DNA of 21,587 bases from an uncultured Alphaproteobacteria bacterium (lineage in GTDB: Bacteria; Pseudomonadota; Alphaproteobacteria; RUG11792), in the NCBI GenBank assembly GCA_910588255.1, contig CAJUOM010000017.1:1-21587 (forward strand), in the 5' to 3' direction. This document shows positions 15,381 through 21,587 of the stretch, piece after piece (the stretch's first letter is position 1; every line of letters starts with the position of its first letter). The notes below the pieces were generated by a model. The model searched no databases. It saw only the letters and a list, made by a program, of their open reading frames with translations, and had not been told where the DNA came from. The translations under genes were made by a program, and so were the position numbers.

Positions 15381-16847
15381 TTAACCTGCTCTTGCAGGAA
15401 GTGTCGCAACTAATCTTATTGAAGCAGTCAATTCTTCCATTTGAAAATGTGGCCTTAAATATATAATAGATCTATAAGCCCCTGGAGATCCTGGAACATC
15501 ATAAACATCTATCCTTCCTTCACGAAGAGGATAAGCTGCTTTTATATGGGCAGGAGCATCGTCATTTAACAAAACATAAGAAGCAAGCCATGTATTTAAA
15601 TAATTTTCCACATTCTCTTTTGTTAAGAAAGAACCGACTTTATCTCTCATAAGCACTTTAACATAATGAGCAAAACGTGATGCTGCAAGCATATAAGTTA
15701 TTCTAGTAGAAATAGATGCGTTAGCATTTGCATCATCTAAGTTATAAATCTTAGGCTTTTGCGTTGTTTGCCCCCCAAAGAACACTGCATAATCTGATCC
15801 TTTGCAATAACATACAGAAATAAATCCAAGATCACTAAGTTCTTTTTCTCTACGATCAGTAATTGCAACTTCTGTTGGACATTTAACAACTTTATCACCT
15901 TCTAAAGTCTTGAATATATAAGTTGGCAGGCCTTCGACTTTCCCTCCACCTTCAACACCTCTTATTGCAGCTGTCCAGCTGTATTTAGCAAAAGCATCCG
16001 TTATCCTCTGCCCCAATGCATAAGCTGGATTTCCCCAACAGAATTTATCAGTATCTCCTATTCCAACATTTTCTTTAAAGTTAAATTCAACGACAGGTAA
16101 TGTATCTGGACCATAAGGCAATCTCATCAACACACGTGGAAGCAATAGTGCGACATATCTGGAATCTTCAGTATTTCTGAATGAATTCCATTTTATATAA
16201 TCTGGAGATTCGAAAATTTTCGCAAGATCTCTTGGCAATGGCATATCTTCAAATTTGTCTAAGTTGAAAAACAATGGAGAAACTGATGATATAAATGGTG
16301 TATGAGTTGCCGCTGCGAGTCCTGAAATATGTTCAAGTAATTGAATATCTTGTGGATGATTTGTAAAGGAGTAATCTCCAATTAAACAAGAATAAGGAGA
16401 TCCTCCAAAAGTTCCATATTCTTCCTCGTATATCTTCTTGAAAAGAGCACTTTGATCAAACTCTATTGCCTTGGTCAAATCATCTCTGACATCTTTCATA
16501 GACGCATTCATGAGTCTTATTTTCAATCTCGTGCTTGTTTCTGTATTCATGACAAAATAATTTAAACCGCGCCAAGAACCTTCAAGTTTTTGAAAATCAG
16601 GATGATGCAAAATCTCATTAATTTGATTGGTTAACAATTCATCGATTTCAGCAATTCTCCGAGTTAAGAAAGATATAACCCCGGAATCCTTTATTGATTC
16701 TGTCGTGCTTTGAAGCTCATTAACAAATTCTATCAACATTTCTATAGCATTTTCTTCCTGTTCAGGAAATCTTGCCATCTTTCGTTCATGAAGAAGTATA
16801 TCAAGTATTTTTGATTCTTCAGGTATAATAATTACTTCGTCTGCCAT
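15381..16847 (-). CDS. tssC: Type VI secretion contractile sheath large subunit TssC (VipB)
   Basis: 488 residues, normal for TssC. Recognisable blocks are the N-terminal IDELLTNQINEILHHPDFQKLEGSWRGLNYFV, FKKIYEEEYGTFGGSPYSCLIGDY, the central FCWGNPAYALGQRI, GVEGGGKVEGLP, and the C-terminal sheath core with PAHIKAAYPLREGRIDVYDVPGSPGAYRSIIYLRPHFQMEELTASIRLVATLP. It forms the contractile sheath with TssB around the Hcp tube. It starts 16 bp after tssB and is followed by the HtrA-like gene. No other T6SS component is in the window. Confidence 0.97.
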   Translation of the reverse strand: MADEVIIIPEESKILDILLHERKMARFPEQEENAIEMLIEFVNELQSTTESIKDSGVISFLTRRIAEIDELLTNQINEILHHPDFQKLEGSWRGLNYFVMNTETSTRLKIRLMNASMKDVRDDLTKAIEFDQSALFKKIYEEEYGTFGGSPYSCLIGDYSFTNHPQDIQLLEHISGLAAATHTPFISSVSPLFFNLDKFEDMPLPRDLAKIFESPDYIKWNSFRNTEDSRYVALLLPRVLMRLPYGPDTLPVVEFNFKENVGIGDTDKFCWGNPAYALGQRITDAFAKYSWTAAIRGVEGGGKVEGLPTYIFKTLEGDKVVKCPTEVAITDRREKELSDLGFISVCYCKGSDYAVFFGGQTTQKPKIYNLDDANANASISTRITYMLAASRFAHYVKVLMRDKVGSFLTKENVENYLNTWLASYVLLNDDAPAHIKAAYPLREGRIDVYDVPGSPGAYRSIIYLRPHFQMEELTASIRLVATLPARAG

Positions 16848-16863
16848 TTTTTTTCACTTCCCT

Positions 16864-17403
16864 TTATTCCTTAGCTGTCTCAGCTGTTTCAGATGAATTT
16901 TGCGTATCTCTTTCGTCTAGTTCTTTTTTTAGCTTCTGCAAATTATCTGCATTTTTCATTATCTGTGTTAAGAGATTCTCAAGAGGATCATTTCCATCCA
17001 TTTTTGTAATCAAATTTTTAAGATTATTTCTTTTCTTATACAATTCAGCTAAACTTGGTATATTTTTAGCAAGATTTTGAGGTTCGAAATCGGATAGTTC
17101 TTTAAATCTCAATTCAACGCTTATTTCAGGATTTTCGTCCGAAAGCCTATTTGGAATACGTAAAACTAATCTCGGATTAATAACTCCCATAACTTCTGTG
17201 AAATTATCTCTATCTATTTCGACAAATTTTCTGTTTTTCATTTTTGGCAGTGGATTTTCAGGCATACCTGATAAATCTGCCAATACTCCAACGACGAAAG
17301 GCAATTCTTTTTTTTCAATTGCATCACCTATTTCAACATCATAAGTAATATGTACTCTTGGTTTTCTGATCCTATCCAAAGTATGCTGTCTGCTTTCTGC
17401 CAT
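16864..17403 (-). CDS. tssB: Type VI secretion contractile sheath small subunit TssB (VipA)
   Basis: 179 residues, normal for TssB. Family blocks are RVHITYDVEIGDAIEKKELPFVVGVLADLSG (20-50), RKFVEIDRDNFTEVMGVINPRLVLRIPNRL, and the sheath segment LRFKELSDFEPQNLAKNIPSLAELYKKRNNLKNL. The C terminus is charged and predicted coiled. It is the partner of TssC in the sheath. It leads the operon, with ribosome site GAGGAAAG, and an AT-rich 129-bp spacer separates it from plsY. Confidence 0.97.
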   Translation of the reverse strand: MAESRQHTLDRIRKPRVHITYDVEIGDAIEKKELPFVVGVLADLSGMPENPLPKMKNRKFVEIDRDNFTEVMGVINPRLVLRIPNRLSDENPEISVELRFKELSDFEPQNLAKNIPSLAELYKKRNNLKNLITKMDGNDPLENLLTQIMKNADNLQKLKKELDERDTQNSSETAETAKE

Positions 17404-17532
17404 TGATCTTTCCTCAAAACTTTACTATAGAATTTTATATTCTATTTTCCTACTATCCTAATATAAGATTAAAGCTAAAACCGTTAAAATTCAGTTAATT
17501 TTTACAAAAAAAGTTTGAAAATGTGAAAAATT

Positions 17533-18135
17533 TTATATTTTTGTCAAAGTTGTTTGTGATTCATCTTTATTCATTATACGTTTTATATTGTCTAAGTGAG
17601 TAAAAGTTAAAAATAAAAAAGAACATATGGAAAATATAAAAACATCAAATTTTGTATTTGAAAATAAAACGCCATAAGAACATAACGTTACAAATGATGC
17701 CGATAAAATTAAAGATGCGATAGAAGATATTTTTAACAACTTTGCAACTAAAGCCCAAACCACAATCGAAATAAATCCATATAATGGAGACAGAACAAGA
17801 AATATCCCAGCAGAAGTAGCAACACCTTTTCCTCCTTTAAATTTTAACCAAACAGGATATGTATGCCCCAATATACAACAAAAAACCGCTATTAAATTAA
17901 TTGATTCAGGAAAAAAGTATTTTATAAAGATTGTAAAAATTATTCCTTTTAAACTATCAAAAAAAAGAGTAAAAAAAGCAAGTTTTTTATCTCCAGCTCT
18001 CAAAACATTGGTTGCTCCAGTACTGTTCGATCCAAAATCTCGAAGATCTATACCATTAAAATGCTTTACAATGAGAAATCCAGTAGGAATAGATCCAATC
18101 AAACAACCTATTAGACACAAAATTAATAACAACAT
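17533..18135 (-). CDS. plsY: Acyl-phosphate:glycerol-3-phosphate acyltransferase PlsY
   Basis: 200 residues, an inner-membrane enzyme that makes lysophosphatidate from acyl-phosphate and glycerol-3-phosphate, the first step of phospholipid synthesis. All three family motifs are present: GSIPTG (14-19), DFGSNSTGATNVLR (33-46), and GHTYPVWLKFKGGKGVATSAG (90-110). Several hydrophobic segments span the protein. It stands just upstream of tssB on the same strand but is separated by 129 bp, so it is probably a separate transcript. Confidence 0.95.
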   Translation of the reverse strand: MLLLILCLIGCLIGSIPTGFLIVKHFNGIDLRDFGSNSTGATNVLRAGDKKLAFFTLFFDSLKGIIFTIFIKYFFPESINLIAVFCCILGHTYPVWLKFKGGKGVATSAGIFLVLSPLYGFISIVVWALVAKLLKISSIASLILSASFVTLCSYGVLFSNTKFDVFIFSICSFLFLTFTHLDNIKRIMNKDESQTTLTKI

Positions 18136-18301
18136 GATATTATAAAACTTATCACAGATAAATTTATTTTCTCAGTTTAGCATACCTATGTCAACTAATA
18201 TTAACTATATGAACATATTGAAGATTTCTATATTCAAATAGTTTTAATATCATAAGATTACTATTAAATTTTTCCTTCACCGGCAAACGGCTGATGACAC
18301 A

Positions 18302-18323
18302 GCAGGGCATCTATAGCGCTTTT
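18302..18323 (+). repeat. Short intergenic repeat, copy A
   Basis: GCAGGG-CAT-CTATAGCGCTTT matches, in reverse complement, GCAGGG-GTAC-CTATAGCGCTTT at 21564-21585. The two shared blocks are 6 and 12 bases long. This copy lies in the spacer between plsY and the DUF721 gene. Confidence 0.5.
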
Positions 18324-18431
18324 AATACATCATGAATCTGAAAGTATTTAAGAAAACTTGCCAAAATATGAAATGTAATTTTGAATTTTTTATGGTATCA
18401 TATTTTTATTACAGAATTTATAATCATTGAC

Positions 18432-18881
18432 ATGAAGAAGTTTTCTTGTGTTGCAACGAAGATCGTTGGTAAACTTTCAAGCACTTTAAATTTGTATGTT
18501 CAATTGAAATCTTCATGGACTGATTTAGTCGGAAATGAATTAAAAACTTTTCTCCATCTAAGTTCTATAAAATACACAGGAAAAAATGAATTAACGGTAT
18601 TTATAAAAACCTTAAGCTCAGCGTCTTTAATAATAAAACATAACTCTGATAATATTTCAAGATCAATATCAAATCTTCTTGGGATTTCTAATATAAAGTT
18701 GGTTTTTCAGCATACATCAATATTGAATATTCCATCAAATACAGGTGCTGAAACATTATCAAATGAAATTTCAAAGAAAAAAGAGCTCAAAAATAATGAA
18801 GTTATAAACAAAAATTTTGAGAACATTTCCTTAAAAGCAGCACTCGAACATTTAAAAACAGAGATGCAAAATGCAGCATGA
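18432..18881 (+). CDS. DUF721 (DciA-like) family protein
   Basis: 149 residues if started at the ATG at 18432 (MKKFSCVATKIV), which I prefer. An in-frame ATG at 18381 would add 17 hydrophobic residues across what looks like promoter DNA and does not fit the family. The domain signature is an N-terminal LSSTLNLYVQLKSSWTDLVGNELKTFLHLSSIKY followed by a strand-rich segment (LTVFIKTLSSASLIIKHNSDNISRSISNLLG). DUF721 includes DciA, the widespread bacterial partner or loader of the replicative helicase DnaB; that role is inferred here. It heads a tight operon: its end overlaps murB by 11 bases. Confidence 0.75.
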   Translation: MKKFSCVATKIVGKLSSTLNLYVQLKSSWTDLVGNELKTFLHLSSIKYTGKNELTVFIKTLSSASLIIKHNSDNISRSISNLLGISNIKLVFQHTSILNIPSNTGAETLSNEISKKKELKNNEVINKNFENISLKAALEHLKTEMQNAA

Positions 18882-19758
18882 GCTCCCTGAAGTATCTGGA
18901 ATTTACAAATTCGACTTTTCTTTAAAGGATATTTCGTTTTTCAAAGTAGGAGGAAATTGTGATATATTATTTTTTCCCAAAGATGAAATTGATCTCATAA
19001 ATTTCTTAAAAAAGAAACCACAAAATCTTCCAATTGCAGTTTTAGGTAATATTTCAAATACGCTTATTTCAGATAAAGGTTTTCACGGATGTGTTATAAA
19101 ATTAGATAACTTAAATAGTATTGAATTTCATGAAGATTATTTAAAAGTCGGCTCAGGTTTTAAATTAGCTGATTTGATAAAAATCTGCGTAAACAAAAAT
19201 TTATCCTGTTGCGAAAATTTGTATTATATTCCTGGAACTATAGGGGGCGCTGTTTTTATGAACGCTGGAATTCCTGGATTTGAAATAGCCGATGTTCTGA
19301 TTTCTATAGAAATTTTAGATTTTAATGGAAATAAAAAGATTGTAGAAAAGCAAGATTTGAAAATGAAATATAGAAATGGAAACATCCCGAAGAATTACAT
19401 AATCACTGCAGTTAATTTAAGAACGAAAATTGGAAAATCTGAAGAACTTCTTGAAAAAATAACTGATATTAGAAAAAAACGTATGAAATCACAACCAATT
19501 GGAAAAGCAACTTGTGGGAGTACATTCAAAAATCCAAAAGGTATGAAAGCCTGGGAACTGATAAAATCTGCAAATTGTGACAGATTATTTATTGGAGGGG
19601 CAAAAGTTTCGGATATTCATTGTAATTTTTTAATCAATTCGGGAAATGCGATTGCTAAGGATTTCATAGATTTAATTGAACTTATAAAAACGAAAGTTTT
19701 TGAAAAAACAGGAGTTATGCTTGAAGAAGAGATTATAAAACTTGGAGAATTTTCATGA
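18871..19758 (+). CDS. murB: UDP-N-acetylenolpyruvoylglucosamine reductase MurB
   Basis: 295 residues, an FAD enzyme that reduces enolpyruvyl-UDP-GlcNAc to UDP-MurNAc in peptidoglycan synthesis. FAD-binding motifs are FKVGGNCD (24-31), LGNISNTLISDKGF, and IPGTIGGAVFMNAG (120-133). The substrate/catalytic part has YRNG (167-170), the proton-donor Ser in GSTFKNP (S217), and the C-terminal Glu in EEEIIKLGEF. It fits the short type I group. It overlaps DUF721 upstream and recJ downstream (ATGA overlap), so translation is coupled. Its presence implies the cell still makes a peptidoglycan precursor. Confidence 0.96.
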   Translation: MQHELPEVSGIYKFDFSLKDISFFKVGGNCDILFFPKDEIDLINFLKKKPQNLPIAVLGNISNTLISDKGFHGCVIKLDNLNSIEFHEDYLKVGSGFKLADLIKICVNKNLSCCENLYYIPGTIGGAVFMNAGIPGFEIADVLISIEILDFNGNKKIVEKQDLKMKYRNGNIPKNYIITAVNLRTKIGKSEELLEKITDIRKKRMKSQPIGKATCGSTFKNPKGMKAWELIKSANCDRLFIGGAKVSDIHCNFLINSGNAIAKDFIDLIELIKTKVFEKTGVMLEEEIIKLGEFS

Positions 19759-21503
19759 AACTTTCTTTTTCTAATAAACTTTGGAACTTTATTGAATCCG
19801 ATGAATCATTAATTTCTGAAATTTCAAAGGAATTAAAAATAAGTGAAATTGCAGCAAGAATTCTTGTTAATCGAGGAATTAAAACTTCTTCAGAAGCTTT
19901 CGCATTTTTGAATGCGAAATTAAAAAATACTATCCCAGATCCCTTACTTCTATTAGATATGGACGAAGGTATAAAACGAGTTATAGAAGCAATAAAAAAG
20001 AATCAACAAATAACAATATTAGGTGATTATGACGTTGATGGAATAACTTCAACTTGTTTGTTGATAAAATATTTTAAATATATAGGTTTTCCTGTAAAAT
20101 TCTATATTCCTAATAGATTTTCTGATGGATATGGAATCAGCGATAACTCAATTGAAGTTATCATTCAAAATAAAACAGATTTGTTAATCACCGTAGATTC
20201 AGGGATTAATGCAGTTGAAGAAATTGCAAAAATCAACTCATTGGGAATAGATACGATTATAATCGATCATCACACTCAAACTGCTTCTAATTTGCCTAAT
20301 GCCATAGCTGTTATTAATCCAAACAGAATTGATCAAGAAGAAATAGAAGGTTCCTATATTAAAAATTTATCAGCAGCAGGAGTTGTGTTTTTGTTTTTGA
20401 TAGGTTTTCAACGTGAACTTCGAAATCTTGGCTTTTTTAAGAATCAAAAAGAACTGAATTTAATTGACTTGTCGGATATAGCTGCACTCGGAACGCTTTG
20501 TGATGTTATGGATTTGAGAGGAATAAATCGTGCTTTATTGAAATATACTTTAGCAAAAAATCAATACTCAAAAGGCATACTTTCTTTGATGAATTTATTC
20601 AATATTCAAAAAATTAATTCTCCTGAAGATTTATCATTTTTTATAGGCCCCGCAATAAATTCAGCTGGACGTGTTGGAGATCCGCATATAGCTTTAAACT
20701 TGCTTCTGGAAGAATCAGACGAACGATCTCAAGAAATAGCAAACAAATTATATAATTTGAACATACAAAGAAAAAACATAGAGAAACAAGTCTTAGCCGA
20801 AGCAATTAAAATAATTAACGAACATAATTTAACAAATAATTCAGTAATATGTGTGTTTGAAAATAATTGGAACGAAGGAGTTATTGGGATCGTTGCAGGA
20901 AAATTAAAAGACAAATTTCAAAAACCTGTCTTTGTTATAACTTTCGATCAAGGTGGCCATGGAAAAGCTTCTGCTCGTTCTTTAAAAGGAATTCATCTTG
21001 GAGAATTTATAGAAAAAGCAAAATCGCATAATTTAATAATAAAAGGCGGCGGACATGAACTAGCCGGAGGTTTTTCAATAGAAAAAGAAAAAATTTCTGA
21101 TTTTATTGCTTTCGTTAATTCAGAAATTACAGGAGTTTTCCATAATTCAATAGATATCGATTATTCTATTTCTTGTTTTTCTTCTTTGGATAATATAGCT
21201 ATGGATTTATCTTACATAGGACCTTTTGGAAAGAGTATGGAAAAACCTGTGTTTTGTCTAAAACGAGCCCGAATAAGACATTTTAAACAAACAAGTTCAT
21301 TTAATCACATAATGTTCAATTTTTCAAATGAATTTGATAAAGGAAATGTCAAAGCCATACTTTTTAACTGTAATTCAAAATTGGAGATAATTAAACAAAT
21401 TGAAAACAATAAATTTGAACTTTTTGATATAGTTGGTTATGTAAATTATAGTGAGCAATTCGGAAGTAGTATTATTATTGATGATTTAAAGCTATCTGAT
21501 TAA
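19755..21503 (+). CDS. recJ: Single-stranded-DNA-specific exonuclease RecJ
   Basis: 582 residues, normal RecJ length. The DHH phosphoesterase core has GDYDVDGITS (90-99, Mn-binding Asp residues), TVDSGI, and IIIDHHT (DHH at 171-173). Then come GPAINSAGRVGDP, the DHHA1 domain with EGVIGIVAGKLKDKF, GKASARSL and GGGHELAGGF, and a C-terminal OB-like region. RecJ degrades single-stranded DNA 5' to 3' in recombination and mismatch repair. Its ATG overlaps the murB stop by four bases. A weak dyad (ATCTCAA/TTGAGAT, 21526-21547) follows but lacks a good U-run. Confidence 0.96.
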   Translation: MKLSFSNKLWNFIESDESLISEISKELKISEIAARILVNRGIKTSSEAFAFLNAKLKNTIPDPLLLLDMDEGIKRVIEAIKKNQQITILGDYDVDGITSTCLLIKYFKYIGFPVKFYIPNRFSDGYGISDNSIEVIIQNKTDLLITVDSGINAVEEIAKINSLGIDTIIIDHHTQTASNLPNAIAVINPNRIDQEEIEGSYIKNLSAAGVVFLFLIGFQRELRNLGFFKNQKELNLIDLSDIAALGTLCDVMDLRGINRALLKYTLAKNQYSKGILSLMNLFNIQKINSPEDLSFFIGPAINSAGRVGDPHIALNLLLEESDERSQEIANKLYNLNIQRKNIEKQVLAEAIKIINEHNLTNNSVICVFENNWNEGVIGIVAGKLKDKFQKPVFVITFDQGGHGKASARSLKGIHLGEFIEKAKSHNLIIKGGGHELAGGFSIEKEKISDFIAFVNSEITGVFHNSIDIDYSISCFSSLDNIAMDLSYIGPFGKSMEKPVFCLKRARIRHFKQTSSFNHIMFNFSNEFDKGNVKAILFNCNSKLEIIKQIENNKFELFDIVGYVNYSEQFGSSIIIDDLKLSD

Positions 21504-21563
21504 CAAAATGGTCAAATTTCTTAAGATCTCAAACTTTTCGTTGAGATATGTATATGCCTACCG

Positions 21564-21585
21564 AAAGCGCTATAGGTACCCCTGC
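21564..21585 (-). repeat. Short intergenic repeat, copy B
   Basis: The reverse complement of this segment matches 18302-18323 in two blocks (GCAGGG and CTATAGCGCTTT). It lies after recJ at the window edge. Together the two copies flank the DUF721-murB-recJ operon in inverted orientation. Confidence 0.5.
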
Positions 21586-21587
21586 GG

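Noticed and set aside
18381..18431. Upstream ATG for the DUF721 gene
   Set aside because: The extra residues (WYHIFITEFIII) come from AT-rich upstream DNA containing a TATCAT box and do not fit the family.
1..21587. UGA recoded as tryptophan, as in some highly reduced alphaproteobacteria
   Set aside because: obgE, DUF721, murB and other genes end in TGA at the expected place and Trp positions use TGG.
1..21587. CRISPR array or insertion sequence
   Set aside because: No regularly spaced repeats, transposase gene or terminal inverted repeats with target duplications are visible.

Overview
The window looks like chromosome from an AT-rich, host-associated alphaproteobacterium, plausibly a Holosporales- or Rickettsiales-like intracellular symbiont. 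This rests on the low GC content, an alphaproteobacterial gene-transfer-agent-type terminase, two T6SS sheath genes, a DUF721/murB/recJ cluster, and a mix of intact housekeeping genes with freshly broken ones. The lineage is inferred, because no rRNA gene or other marker is present.

Layout. Positions 1-3403 are accessory: a minus-strand pair of exported proteins (one a frameshifted pseudogene), a lone plus-strand terminase large subunit, and another exported protein of unknown function. From 3641 comes obgE, then a frameshifted exported surface-type protein (4738-6133). Next is a full-length but doubly interrupted relA/spoT (6342-8476), an HTH protein, and an rmuC-PAP2 pair. At 11460-11645 a 61-residue protein carries only the glycyl-radical tail of class III ribonucleotide reductase; it has its own promoter, a 16-bp palindromic operator-like site and a terminator. 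tRNA-Ser(CGA) and tRNA-Leu(UAG) follow, converging. A second broken surface-type protein (12165-13037) shares a nearly identical leader with the one at 6133. Then come a Bax-inhibitor-1 family membrane protein and the minus-strand operon tssB-tssC-HtrA-like protein. plsY and the overlapping plus-strand operon DUF721-murB-recJ finish the window.

Functional themes. Housekeeping functions are ribosome assembly (ObgE), phospholipid synthesis (PlsY), peptidoglycan synthesis (MurB), and DNA maintenance (RecJ, RmuC, DUF721/DciA-like). Host-interaction candidates are the contractile T6SS sheath pair TssB/TssC and several signal-peptide proteins. The most unusual items are: an HtrA/trypsin-fold protein with all three catalytic residues substituted, co-transcribed with tssBC; the free-standing NrdD glycyl-radical peptide with a dedicated regulatory region; loss of an otherwise well-conserved (p)ppGpp synthetase/hydrolase by one nonsense codon plus one frameshift; and a family of exported proteins that share a duplicated leader and are each frameshifted.

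Limits: all family assignments come from reading motifs by eye. Several lesions are single-base indels in short homopolymers, so assembly error must be excluded for those.
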